DNA of 64,000 nt from Cycas panzhihuaensis (lineage: Eukaryota; Cycadophyta): assembly GCA_023213395.1 (NCBI GenBank), contig CM041465.1, positions 81,289,741 through 81,353,740 on the forward strand. The letters are read 5' to 3'. Each line of letters opens with the position of its first letter. Position 1 is the first letter of the stretch. The position numbers and the translations under genes are program-made. Positions 24,275 to 35,746 of this stretch are shown here, piece after piece. Under the pieces are notes generated by a model. It saw only the letters and a list, made by a program, of their open reading frames with translations, searched no databases and was not told the DNA's origin.

Positions 24275-25384
24275 ATAGAGGATAATGATATGGTTATGTA
24301 TATTCCTGAAACAAATGAATACTACCTCAGGGATTCATTTCTTCCAGTACCTAAGTGTAATGGTGAAGACTACTTCTTTTGGACAATTAAAATGAGATGT
24401 TTATTCATAGCTAGAGAATTGTGGGAGATTGTTACTGATGAATATGATATCCCTAAGGATAAAGAAGAAAAGAAAATGCTTGAGAAGAAATATAGAAAAT
24501 CATTCATTATGATTCGAGCTACATTCAATAAGATTGATCTTCCTTCCAAATTCCATTTTGTCATTCCTATGATTCTAAATGTAAGTAATGCTAAAGAAGC
24601 TTGGGATTTTTTTAGGGAAGTATTTGAACAAACTCCTGAAGAGACACAGTGAATGATTGAAAAAGAAATTAAGGCTAGTTATGGTACAGGTACAACGAAT
24701 GAAGAAAATATCATCAACACTAATGAAACAACATGTCAAGATGAAGAATGTATGAGTACTAATGAAACTTCTACTGAATGTAAAGAAACGATGGTTGAAT
24801 GCATTGATGAGACTACAACTACTAATGAAGACATTGAAAGTGATGAGTTGATAAAGGTTTATATAGATGACACCATGATTTCAAGAGAGATTGAATATGA
24901 ATCTGATGGTTCTATAAAGGACAAGTCTTATATTGATAATATTCCTACTTTGAGTATTGATTCAAGCATTATTTCAAGTTTAAAGAGTATGCAAGTTGAT
25001 CAAGACTCCACTCATAAGGTTGAAGAAATCACTGTTGTACATAGTTTTTAAGAGTTTATACAAGATAATGATGACAGGCAAGTTGTGATTGAGGATGGTT
25101 ATTTACAGGATCTACATCAAAATAAGACTAGACCAGGCACAATGAAGAATTATGATTTGCACTTGCTAGAACTACTACATCAACATCATCACTACAAGAT
25201 TAAAGATGGAAATCAAGCTGAGGATATCATCTTACAAAGGTATCAGTATAGAATTGAAGATGAAAATCAAGATGAAGACATCATTTTGCAACAAAGACAT
25301 CACTACAAGATCGAAGACAAGGATCAAGTTGAAGACATCATTTTCAGGACATTTTCAAGGATAAGGTATTGTAAGTATAAATGA
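24275..25384 (+). pseudogene. EL6 gag (copia-type) with acidic repeat tail
   Basis: One frame of 370 codons with no frameshift from 24275 (an ATA where EL1 has the start ATG) to the TGA at 25382-25384, broken only by TGA at 24650-24652 and TAA at 25049-25051. EL1 has CAA at both positions. The gag core runs PKCNGEDYFFWTIKMRC, ARELWEIVTDEYD, then FHFVIPMIL and SNAKEAWDFF, as in UBN2-type copia gag. The middle is rich in D/E/T; the tail has three units of about 20 residues (25185-25345) with IEDENQDEDIIL-like sequence alternating with HHY/QY. No zinc knuckle. Inferred to be a particle protein mobilised by another element's enzymes. Confidence 0.86.
25185..25345 (+). repeat. Tandem coding repeat in gag tail (about 60-bp units)
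   Basis: Three imperfect units encoding Y-I-E/K-D-x-x-Q-x-EDIIL-Q; the same array is present in EL1 (about 1230-1400, minus). Confidence 0.75.
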
Positions 25385-25398
25385 CCCAAATATGCATT

Positions 25399-25407
25399 AA
25401 GAGGGAG
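25399..25407 (+). other. EL6 polypurine tract
   Basis: AAGAGGGAG just before the right LTR. Confidence 0.75.
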
Positions 25408-25641
25408 TGTTGGAATATTAATATACATTTGATTTATCCCACATGCAAGTGGGCTCCACTCTCACTATATTGATATGTATTATAAATACACAACATAGTG
25501 AATCATACTGTAATCGATTGTAAGGATGTTGTAATAATGTTTTGTTAATACAATGGAGGTACCTTAAGGGTACCATTCAATCATGTGGAGGTGTGTTTTG
25601 TTTTGTTTGTGAATATCTTATTGTAGGTCTATTTTCCAAGG
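25408..25641 (+). repeat. EL6 3' LTR (234 bp, right end altered)
   Basis: Aligns along its length with 22486-22719 but the final CA is GG. Confidence 0.88.
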
Positions 25642-26946
25642 TGAGTGTATGCACAAATCAAGAACTGGCAGTATAAAGCATAAGGATGATATTCCTTTTA
25701 GGAATAATGTAACATATTTCTGAATAACTAAAAACTGAAATGGAAAGTTGCCAAATGTACTTACTTACTTTTCATGCTTGCTTACTTTGTTATTGTTGCT
25801 GCTTTTGTGATGCTTTATGCTATGTATGCAAATAGAAAAAGCATGCTAGATTTAGTAGGGGAACCAAACGTTACTTCTAATCCAAGGTTTCCCTTGCTTT
25901 AGTACAATGTTTCCAAATATATTTTTGGAAGTTTTGATACAAAAGCCATAATGGGCTAAAAAGTGGATTAACTTGCTACTAAAATTCTGATTTTTCTAAA
26001 TCTATATGCATGTTATTTTGTCATATTTTATGATTTTTTTTACAAAATTTACAAATAATGATAAATGATCAAATTTTTCTAAAACTTACAAATATAAAGG
26101 ATTAAATGATGAAATCAAAATTTATGACAGAAGGAAAAAGTGTTCAAAATATTATTTCTGATAGAGTAGTGAAGTCATATTTCTAAAAAGGCATAAAAAG
26201 ATTTCTACCCAAAAGATCACAAAAGCAAAATCCTGCCAAATCCACTATCTTAGAATCTAAACTTCAATATATTAAAACATTTATTTTGAAATATACATCA
26301 ATTTTTCCTTTTTTACCATCTCTAAAATTAGCCAAAAAATTACCTAGAATTCCCTCGCAATGTCCTCTATGGGGTTGAGTAAGCAAATTCAACAACCCTG
26401 AGAAAATAACATAGATCTCACTAACTGATGGATGAAATTTGATGAGATTTATCTTAAACTAATCCTAAGAAATAAATCTACTAGATATCTTAAAAAAACT
26501 TTTAGATTTTTAGCTTATAATTAAAGGATTTTATTGGGAAAGGTGCTTTAAATCACTTATCTATAAATTTTAGCTTTTTTATATCAGCCAAAACTCACTG
26601 TTACAGGTTGAATCTAATGTTTCTCTAGAAGACAAAAATGATCTTATAATTAAGGTGACCTTTCATGCTAAATTTCATCAAAATACTAGATGGTCAAATT
26701 TTTCATGAAATTGTAGGCTTTTAATGCTTCTGGGACTATTCTGGTAGATGAACAGCTTCAAAAACCTATATTCTTCACCTTTGAATTTTTATACACATAG
26801 AGAAAGTAGCAACATATAAAGTACTATAATTTTAAGCTCTCAAAATATTAGAAATGATGAATGCATTCTCAATACTTCACATTGAAGGTGAAGGAGAGGC
26901 AAAATGACTCCATGCAAGTGGAATGGAGTGAATAGATCCCCTTCTA
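25642..26946 (-). other. EL5 leader, part right of EL6
   Basis: Untranslated leader of EL5 between EL6 and its primer site. No motif seen. Confidence 0.65.
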
Positions 26947-26958
26947 GCTCTAATACCA
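26947..26958 (-). other. EL5 primer binding site (tRNA-iMet)
   Basis: Minus strand TGGTATTAGAGC, separated by 2 bp from the LTR. Confidence 0.88.
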
Positions 26959-26960
26959 TA

Positions 26961-27271
26961 TGAAGGAAGGATAAACCTAGGAAATAAATCACTCATATAC
27001 ACACAATGGCAATGGAGAATGAAATATATATGAAACAAGATGTGAGAGTAAGCTTGGAGGTGAGAATGAATAAGGACTCCCTCCTTGAGATTTCGCCTTT
27101 TATTATTGAGGGTGAGTCTTAGGGTTAGGATTTTTCCACCTAATGTCATGAATCTAAAATTACATTTAAATGTACATAAAGTACATTTCATTAAGAGAGT
27201 AATGCTAACAATATATCCTAAGGTCATATAATTAATCTACATAAATGACCTTGATACATTAACCTCTTTCA
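26961..27271 (-). repeat. EL5 5' LTR (311 bp)
   Basis: TGAAGG start, TTTCA end, followed by gtggt. Confidence 0.94.
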
Positions 27272-27276
27272 GTGGT

Positions 27277-28377
27277 CACATGGGGTCTATAGGTGACCTG
27301 AGGCCAATCTGAAGGGGGCTTAACCTGTTTTCATTTAATTTTTAGGTATAAAAAGGTACCTATACTATTTTTATAATATCTCCTCAACTATGCATTTGTT
27401 TTTCAAACTATCTAAAGTGTCAGAAAGATGATTTAGAGCTCTATAACTTAGAATTAAATTGAACTACACTTAGAGCTAATTTGAAGGAGATGTTAACTAC
27501 TGAAATTAACCCTTATATCTGAGCTACTTGACCCTTACTTTTCAATATTTTAAGGGATTTTTTAGTTTTCTTGAGGTTCATTTTCTAGATTAGGTTGTGG
27601 CTTATCATTTTCAGTTGTTCAATTTTGATTTTTAAGGCTAATAAGTGCTCAATGATGTCTCATGTGTAGGTGTTACTCTTGGAAGGTTAAAGAAGTTAAC
27701 TCTCAAAGCTTCACCCATCAAAGCATTCTAAACCTACCCTTATTATTTCAATTTGATTTATTTCCTTTTCATTTTATTTATTGCTTTTAAAAGAACCTCT
27801 TTTATGTAAGAAACTCACTTTAAATAATTTTAAACTTTTACTTTAAAAAAGATAACTCCCAAATTGAACCCCTATTTCTAGCCTTGTAAGGAGAATAGTT
27901 AGGACCCATGAAGTTACCACACTATAAACACCCTTAGCCTACTCATATTGGATGAGAAACATCATTACTTATAAGGTGTAATAGGTGGCAAGTTGAGGAG
28001 GAGACCCTATCTTTTGGAGTTTGGAGACTAGGTTAGACCTAGGGAAGTGATTGACTTGGTTAGTAAGTTCTCACTATTAGATCTATCATTCAACATAAGA
28101 ATAGTACATGTGGAGAAATAAATAAGAGGGTTCTTAGCTTCTTAATAACCCATATACTGAGGTATATTAAGCCCTTAAACTCACGTACCAGTATATCGAG
28201 TCCCTAGTTTACCACTTGTGGGCAGGCACTATTAGATAGGATAACAACTGAGAGCTCTCTCGGAGACCCTTTGCCTTAGAATCCTAGATTAAAAGCCACA
28301 TAGGTAGATTAATACCTTATCACACAAAAAATTTAAAAACATCGAACACAAAAAACTTTTAAAACGTGGAATTACAA
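27277..28377 (+). other. EL4 leader, part right of EL5, with conserved block
   Basis: Continuation of the EL4 leader. 27838-28320 is homologous to 37621-38115 (EL7) and 46003-46480 (EL9), including tttctagcctt, ttaggacc, gaagttacca, taggtggc and gcaggcac segments. The block ends shortly before the gag ATG at 28378. Confidence 0.8.
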
Positions 28378-29640
28378 ATGTTTCTTTCTAATAACATCAA
28401 ATTCAATGGTATTAATAACTTTTTACCTTGGAAAAAGTAAGTAAAAAACTTACTTATTATGAATAAATGTTGGGCCTACATCAATGGGGATATACCCATG
28501 CATAAGCCCACTTAAGATCCTAATGATCCCACTAAAACTATTCCACCCAATCCTATAGCCTTAGCCAACTTTAAAGCTAGGGATAACATAGCATTATCCT
28601 TTCTCTACTTGGCAGTTGAAGACTAAGTGGATCAAAATATTAAAACAACACAATGCTCAAATGAAGCTTGGACCATACTTTGTTCACTCCATGAGAGGAA
28701 GGATGAATCTAGGTCTCTTACCCTCAAGGCTTGCCTATTTTCCATGCCTTTTACTAGAAAAATTATTAATCATTTGATTGAATTTATAACCATTAAAATC
28801 CAATTGATTATCCTTGGTGAGCCACCTTCTGACCATGATCTAATATCAAGTATTATAAATATTTTATCCATTGAATACAAATCCTTTATCTCCAAGTTAC
28901 ACGACAACTGTTCTAAGATATACTTCATAACCATTAAGGGGCTCTTTCTTTGAGAGGAAAATATTCTCAAGACTAGGGGTGACATTGACATCTGACTTAG
29001 CTTGTGCCTTTACAATCCCGAACTCAAAAGAGGGTAAGATTATTAATATATCAACCTAACAGCTTAGTTAGTAATAAGACCTAGCTCAAATCTTGGACTC
29101 TCTCTCTATAGCACAAGAGTCACATCAGTAGCCAACTCAATAATATTGTTTTAGCACCTCTACCTCCTCTTATCCAAATTAGGAGCCTTAATAGTCACAA
29201 CATCAACCATATGGATAGTCTTAAAAGAACCAATAGGGCAAACAAAATATAACCTCCCTCTACTATGGAAAATATGGATACCTAGCTATTGAATACAAGA
29301 GAAGATAGGCTGATTTACAACTCTTATAAAACTAGGGGAGCCAAGAATATGGGCCAGTCTATTAATAACCACCCCTCATTTATTAACAAAGAGCACCCAC
29401 ATACCATCAAGGAGGCCCTAATTATAATTAATAAAGATAAGAAGCTTCTTATCAATAAGGATGACCATGCCCTCCTCAAAGAGTCCCTTTTCCAAAATAA
29501 GAAGGCCCTTATTATCAACATGGTGGTCTTGTTTAACACCAAGGAGAGCTTTTTTACCCACAAGGGGGGCCATCATATCAACCTAAAGGCCAATTCTATT
29601 AATAGAATTAGAATCTAAGGCCTACACAAGGACAAAGACC
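28378..29640 (+). pseudogene. EL4 gag
   Basis: ATG at 28378 starts MFLSNNIKFNGINNFLPWKK, the copia gag N-terminus, followed by a stop where a Gln codon is expected. The middle keeps a 108-codon open segment (28627-28953) with the UBN2-like pattern CSNEAWTILCSLHERKDESR, LKACLFSMPF and SDHDLISSIINIL, equivalent to the xL-SLP-xY region of copia gags. The C-terminal part (29289-29618) is a K/N/H-rich open segment with no clear zinc knuckle. Decayed, not translatable as one protein. Confidence 0.82.
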
Positions 29641-29759
29641 TAAAAATAGGCAATGGTTCTCAAACAAGAATTAAAGGAACCATCAATATAATTAATAACA
29701 AGGTGATAACATGGGAGATGATTAGGACTCCTCCTCCCATAACCTATTTTTTGTAGCAT

Positions 29760-31180
29760 TATCCTCTCAGCATAATGATACCACATGGCTTCTTGATTTT
29801 GGTGTAACAAGATATATGATAGGTTTTGAAAAAATGTTGGAAGAGACCTAACCAATCAACACTCAAGTAGTCACATTCAGAGATAACATGACTTATAATA
29901 TGACCAAAATTAGTATGGTACCAATCACATTGAAGGACTCCAATATTAGATACCACATCAGTAATGTGTTCCTTGTACTTGGTATGAAGATGAACCTAGT
30001 TTCTGTCAGCCAAATGGATAAGCAGAACTTAGATATCCTCTTTAGCCAAATCATTTATAAAATTATAAATCATGCTACAGGCAAACTTGTGATCACACGA
30101 CATGAAGATGATGGCTTATATAGTCTAGATAGTATCCTTCTTGCACTACTCCTTAACATAAATATTACTCAATAGCCAACACAACTCAATGTAATAAGGG
30201 GAAATATGTAATTAAGAAAGAGTCCCTTCACATATATGAACCAGGACAATGCTCCCACTCAAAAGATGAAGTGACCACAAATAGATCTAAAGATCACCTA
30301 TGGCACTGATGCTTAGGTTACTTAAATATATAAAGCTTGAACCTCATGTCTAGGCTTAAAATGGTATATGACCTACCCAAAATCAAGAGATACTAGAACA
30401 TATGTGAGGCATGCCTAAAGGGAAAGAAACAAAGAGAAAAATTCCCTTCCAGGAATGTATGGAGAGTTTCACAACCATTAGAGTTAGTATATTTTGATAT
30501 TTATGGCCCTATGTCCACCCAATCTCTTAATGGTAATTGATATTTCATCATCCTCATAGATGATTTCTCAAGGAAAGTATGGGTCTACTTGTTAAGAAAT
30601 AAATATCAAGCCCTAGACAAATTTAAAGAGTTCAAAGTTGTTACTAAAAATAAAAGTGGGATGAGAATCAATACCCTTAGATCTAATAATGGGGGTGAAT
30701 ACATTTCAAATTAGTTCAATAATGTTTGCAAAGAACATGGCATCCAACATCAATTTTTTGCTCCTCATAGACCCCAGCAAAATGGTGTAGCTAAAAGCAT
30801 AAATCAGACTTTGATCAACAGAGGAAAGGCCATGCTTAGTGTGGCAAACCTTTCCACTAGATTTTGGGTTGGTTCCATTACCACAACTACTTACCTAACC
30901 AGTATAAGTCCTATAGTTGTGGTTAAGAACATTACTCCTGAAGAAGCTTGGTCAACTTAAAAACCATCTATAGCTTACTTAAGGATCTTTGGATGCACAA
31001 CATACAAACATGTCCCAAAAGATAATAGAACGAAGCTTGATGACAAGAGCCTTAAGTGCATCTTCCTTGTCTATGTACCTGGTTGTAAAGCTTATAAAGT
31101 CTTTGACATAGTTGGTAACCAAGCTTACATGACACAGGATGTAATATTTATAGAAGAACCATAGGTATTGGCATCTCTTT
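29760..31180 (+). pseudogene. EL4 pol: protease and integrase
   Basis: Protease near 29790 reads TWLLDFGVTRYM; the DSG triad is DFG by a TCT-to-TTT change. GAG-pre-integrase at 30300-30430 keeps CEACLKGK, but the GHLN histidine is Tyr. In the integrase core the first Asp is kept (LVYFDIYGPM, about 30485), the second is Asn (LRSNNGGEY, about 30690) and the catalytic Glu is Lys (NGVAKS, 30793-30795). FIILIDDFSRKVWVYLL and FGCTTYKHVPKD confirm the family. Stops and active-site losses make it dead. Confidence 0.9.
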
Positions 31181-31499
31181 CACATCAGATTATAGTAAAA
31201 AATGAAGTTAGCGTAACATAGGTGACCCTTGGAGCCACCTATACTAGCTTACTCCTACACTCTTGGTCCATCATTAGTTCCAACAACTTTTTTTTCATCC
31301 ACTCAAGCAAGCACAAATTTACCTCCTATTTTAATTGATGACCTCTAGGTGGAAGCCACTAGCTTTCAACCACCTACTAAGTGGATACAATAACTTTTAA
31401 AGGATACTCCTCCTCCTACCACAACTACAAAGAGGACTTCTAGGATGAGACACTCTATAAATTTTACCCTCATAGTAGAAGTCCTTGAAACTCATTAGC

Positions 31500-33010
31500 C
31501 TTCCACATTTGAGGAGGCAGTTAAAGACTAAATATGGAAACCAGTTATGGATGAAGAGATGAATGTCATCTTAAAAAATGGCACTTGGGAGTTAACTAAA
31601 TTTCCACCTAGGAAGAAAATAATTGACTATAGATGGCTATATAAGATAAAGTTCCATGTAGATGGCACCGTAGAGTATCATAAAGTTTACCTTATTGCAA
31701 GAGGTTTCAAACAACAAGAGGTGATTGACTATGATGAGACCTTTACATTGGTAGCCAACATGACTATATTCCATTTGGTTATGTCCCTAGTAGCCTAATT
31801 TGAATGACCTATTTACCAAATGGATGTGAAGAATGATTTCTTTAATCTAGAGCTTAAAGAAGAGGTTTTCTTAAAACAACCCCTAGGCTATGTTATTCCA
31901 TGATAAGAACATTTAGTTTGTATACTCAAGAAAGCCCTCTACAGACTCAAGCAGGTACCACATACCCGATATGCAATTATAGATGTATTTCTCATGTAGC
32001 ATAGATTTGATCATTCATCCTCTGACCTTGATCTCTATATTTGGGTTAGAGATAATTTGATCACCATCATTATACTTTATATGGATGACCATGCTATCAC
32101 TGTCAATGATACATATAGAATTTCTTAGATCCAATCAGAGTTAAAGAGTACTTTTGAGATGACTAACCTTGGCCTACTTCATTACTTCCTTAGAATTGAA
32201 GTTTGGTAAGAACTAGGACACATCCTTATGACTCAAACTAAGCATGGTAGTGAACTCTTGGAAAGATTCAAGATGATAGAATTCAAGCTTATGTCAATTC
32301 CTATAGAGACAAGAACCAAGTTAAACCTAGATGAACAAGGAAAATTTTTTAATCCCACTTCGTACTGGTAGTTAGTTGGGAGTCTCAACTATCTCACTTA
32401 CACTTACCCAGACATGTCATATACAGTAGGGATATGCTCCAAGTATATGTCATAGCCCAAAGTATCTCATTGTTAAGTAGCTACCAAGATCCTTAAATAT
32501 ATCTATGACACTCATTAGTTTAGCCTTAAGTACAATAAGATTGAATCACCTACTCTAAAGAGACCTATAGATGTTGATTGGGCTAGTTGCCAAGATAGAC
32601 ACCATTCAACTTTAGGCTATTGTTTTGATATAAGCTCAGTTATAATCTCATGGAGTTATAAAATGTAACCCACTATTTCTCTTTCCTCTAATGAAGAAGA
32701 ATATAAAGCAGTTATCCATACTATAACCAAGTTGATTTGGCTTAGAAGGATTCTCATCAAGCTTAGACTTCAACAGACTTCATCAACCATTCTGTATTGT
32801 GACAATGAAAGTGTGTTGAAGATGATAAAGAATCATGTATTCCATGCTAGAACCAAGTACATTGAGGTCTACCATCACTTGATCCATGAGCATGTCCAAA
32901 ATAGAGAAGTTAATCTCATCTACCATCATACTAAAAACCAAGTTACAAACATCTTCATTAAAGCACTTAGTAAAATGAAGTTTAAATAGTTTAGATTTGA
33001 CCTCGGCATC
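31500..33010 (+). pseudogene. EL4 pol: reverse transcriptase and RNase H
   Basis: RT starts near 31547 (MDEEMNVILKNGTWELTKFP, then YRWLYKIKFHVDG). YQMDVKNDFFN lies at 31820 and the active site LYMDDHAITVND at 32075 has an intact YMDD. RNase H runs from SLNYLTYTYPDMSY (32380) through RPIDVDWASCQD (32570) and SLSSNEEEYKAVIHT (32690) to HARTKYIEVYHHLIHEH (32850). Stops replace Trp or Gln codons throughout. The last product residues sit just before the purine tract and 3' LTR. Confidence 0.9.
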
Positions 33011-33027
33011 TAAAGAAATGAAGTTTC

Positions 33028-33040
33028 TATTAAGGGAGGG
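33028..33040 (+). other. EL4 polypurine tract
   Basis: TATTAAGGGAGGG abutting the 3' LTR. Confidence 0.8.
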
Positions 33041-33424
33041 TGTTAAAACTTTCTAATATCTCCTTCATTTCTTCATACCTTTATATGTTAATATTTATAT
33101 TATACAAAAGGACTCTTTTATGTAATTAAATCATATTAGATAGTGAGGTCGAGTCCACCTCTTACACCATTAAGTTAGCCTATTCCAATGCCTTGTAATC
33201 TTGGTAGATAGATAGAAATATTACCCCGCACCTTTGTACTTTATGTTAGATTTTGACTAATGTAGAAGCTCTACTTAAAAGAGAGCCTACAGTATGGCAA
33301 ATTCACTTGTACATTTGAAAGCTTATTTGTCTTGAATATTTGCTTGATTTGGTGATTATTTATTAATATTTTAATCACTATACTCAATTTAGGGTACATG
33401 TATTTATATATTGTTGTTCTCATA
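33041..33424 (+). repeat. EL4 3' LTR (384 bp)
   Basis: Partner of 15322-15705; followed by target copy aataa. Confidence 0.95.
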
Positions 33425-33429
33425 AATAA

Positions 33430-33715
33430 AAGAGGAGCAATATTTCTATCTCTTTAGAAAATACCATAATGTTTTTACTTAGTTTTATAAAGACATGACT
33501 AATATATTCCTAATTATTCTATTGTGTAACATTATAATTAAATTAATTTATATCTCACTTACTAAAAAAATAATAATCAATCAATCTAAAAGTATCTATG
33601 ACTACCCAAATAAATGTGTGAGGCCTTCTTAATATAGAGATCAAATATCCTATAGATGATACTAAATGGATAAGTAGTGTTGGCCCTATCATGAAGGAGA
33701 ATGGCATAGTTAGAA
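33430..33715. repeat. Duplicated host unit, copy 1, right part
   Basis: Matches 49639-49925 nearly continuously (ctctttagaaaataccat, gttttataaagacatgac, gatactaaatggata). Joins 15103-15321 once EL4 is removed. Confidence 0.88.
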
Positions 33716-33945
33716 TATATTATTGGTATAATGCCTAATTAACTAATGCATGTATACACCTTGGGCCTCTCAATGCCACCTTGGGCCTCCCTAAGATACC
33801 TCGAGCCACCTAGTGTTGTCAAGTAGCCACCAACAGCTGACACAACCACCACATATGTGTAATTCAATTATTTATTTAATATTTTAATAGTTTTTTAATT
33901 CTAAACATTGGTTGGGTTGGCGCACTTATCGCCTCCCCAAATTTG

Positions 33946-33986
33946 TCTATATAGGTGGGGAATACCTCCCTGGTGTTTTTGAACAC
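33946..33986 (+). promoter_or_regulatory. EL7 LTR TATA-like box and downstream hairpin
   Basis: TCTATATAG at 33946-33954, then GTGTT-tttg-AACAC at 33973-33986 (5-bp stem). Same arrangement in EL9 and EL13 LTRs, so probably the core promoter and R-region start. Confidence 0.55.
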
Positions 33987-34044
33987 TGTTAGTTTTACTT
34001 TTTAAAATTATTTTGTACTTCAAAATGATATATCCTCATCTATA

Positions 34045-34356
34045 TGAAGGAAGGATGGATCTAGGAGATAAATCACTCACATGCACACAATGGCAATGGA
34101 GAATGAAAAAGAAGATGAAATAAGATATGAGAGCAAGCTTGGAGGTGAGAATAAATAATGACTCCCTCCTGGAGATTTTACCTTTTATTATTAAGGGTGA
34201 GCATTAGAGTTAGGATTTTCCTGCCTAATAATATGAACCCAAAATTATATCTAGATGCACATAAAGTGCATTTCATTAAGAGACTAATGCTAATAATATA
34301 TCCTAAGGTCACATAATTAATCTATATAAATGATGTTGATACATTAACCTCTTTTA
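34045..34356 (-). mobile_element. EL8: solo LTR of the EL5 family
   Basis: 312 bp, TGAAGGAAGG start and CTTTTA end (CA decayed to TA), matching the EL5 LTRs throughout. An exact target duplication ctata lies on both sides (34040-34044, 34357-34361). A single LTR with intact target copies is the usual product of LTR-LTR recombination. Confidence 0.95.
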
Positions 34357-34393
34357 CTATAATCCTCCTACTCTTCACCTCAAAGCCTATATT

Positions 34394-34405
34394 TAGTATC
34401 AGAAC
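34394..34405 (+). other. EL7 primer binding site (tRNA-iMet)
   Basis: TAGTATCAGAAC: consensus with two G-to-A changes. Confidence 0.82.
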
Positions 34406-35074
34406 ACATTCATTTGGTTTTGGAAGTTTCATAGCAAATTTTATGAAAGCAATCTTAGTATGTCCATGATATTTCAAATTATTAATCGTCAACGTTATTA
34501 AAACTTTAGAATATTATATAAATTTGTTTATATTTTGTTTTTTCATTTTGGAACCATACATAGTTGATTTAAAATGCATGATTATGGCTCACACGCTGAT
34601 TAGAACAATAGTATATGACTGCTCATTCTGATTGTAATTGAGTTCTCTAGTTACTAGAAGAAACTGCACATGATTTCATTGCTTCTACTAGGAGATATCT
34701 TGCTTAGAGTCACTACATACCATTTTTTGGACTATTTTGCTCTAGTGCTTTATTCTGAGCCTATAAGCAACTATTTAGCATGAAATTTCACCAGTACCTT
34801 GCCATCTAGCATACCTAGCTACCCCTAGAATTTTATGAGAAACAGTGCCATGTGTGGAGAGTTTGAATCAGTTGAGTCTCCTCATCATGTTTCTTCATAA
34901 TTTTTCATTGGTTTTAAATTTATAGAAAGTATTTTTTTGAATTTTTTTTTGCGATCAACTATGAACTCCTTGGGTGTCCCCTATAGTGATTGATTCAAAG
35001 CTTTTCATCTCTATTTTACCTCTCTGCTAGCCATTCTTCTCCAACTCCCATTTAACATCATTTTTTTGTTCCCT

Positions 35075-35075
<1 letters not shown>
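34406..35075 (+). other. EL7 leader, first part
   Basis: Untranslated; no motif recognised. Confidence 0.6.

Positions 35076-35746
<671 letters not shown>

Larger units (their letters stand above)
22486..25641 (+). mobile_element. EL6: gag-only non-autonomous LTR element, second copy of EL1 family
   Basis: LTRs 22486-22719 and 25408-25641 (234 bp each) start TGTTGGAATATTAAT. The primer site is an exact TGGTATCAGAGC, and the purine tract AAGAGGGAG precedes the right LTR. The interior (2.7 kb) holds only the gag-like frame. It lies on the plus strand in the leader of EL5, so it inserted after EL5. The right terminus is odd: the LTR should end CCAACA but reads CCAAGG, and the flanks (taacc left, tgagt right) do not form a target duplication, pointing to a small rearrangement at the right edge. 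Confidence 0.9.
16540..27271 (-). mobile_element. EL5: Ty1/copia retrotransposon nested in EL4, itself hit by EL6
   Basis: LTRs 16540-16847 and 26961-27271 begin TGAAGGAAGG and end TTCA. The exact target duplication gtggt lies at 16535-16539 and 27272-27276 and belongs to the EL4 leader. Primer site at 26947-26958 and purine tract at 16848-16858, both on the minus strand. Without EL6 the element is about 7.6 kb. Gag, zinc knuckle, protease, integrase, RT and RNase H traces lie in order from 21980 down to about 17300. The same LTR family gives solo LTR EL8. Confidence 0.95.
15322..33424 (+). mobile_element. EL4: Ty1/copia retrotransposon carrying nested EL5 and EL6
   Basis: Two 384-bp LTRs (15322-15705 and 33041-33424) beginning TGTTAAAA and ending CTCACA/CTCATA are flanked by an exact 5-bp duplication aataa (15317-15321, 33425-33429). 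The primer site follows the left LTR and the purine tract TTAAGGGAGGG precedes the right one, so the element is on the plus strand. Its own DNA is 15322-16539 plus 27277-33424, about 7.4 kb; 10.7 kb of EL5 (itself holding EL6) sits in the leader. Gag, protease, integrase, RT and RNase H are all recognisable but riddled with stops. Confidence 0.95.
33721..34391 (+). repeat. EL7 5' LTR, interrupted by EL8
   Basis: 33721-34044 and 34362-34391 align with 42442-42799. The terminal TG has decayed to TA. Confidence 0.9.

Noticed and set aside
16528-27227. Minus-strand frames of 91 and 116 codons that resemble each other
   Set aside because: Both are translations of the two LTRs of EL5; similarity is LTR identity, not a gene pair.
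29324-29563. 79-codon minus-strand open frame
   Set aside because: Antisense shadow of the EL4 gag C-terminal region.
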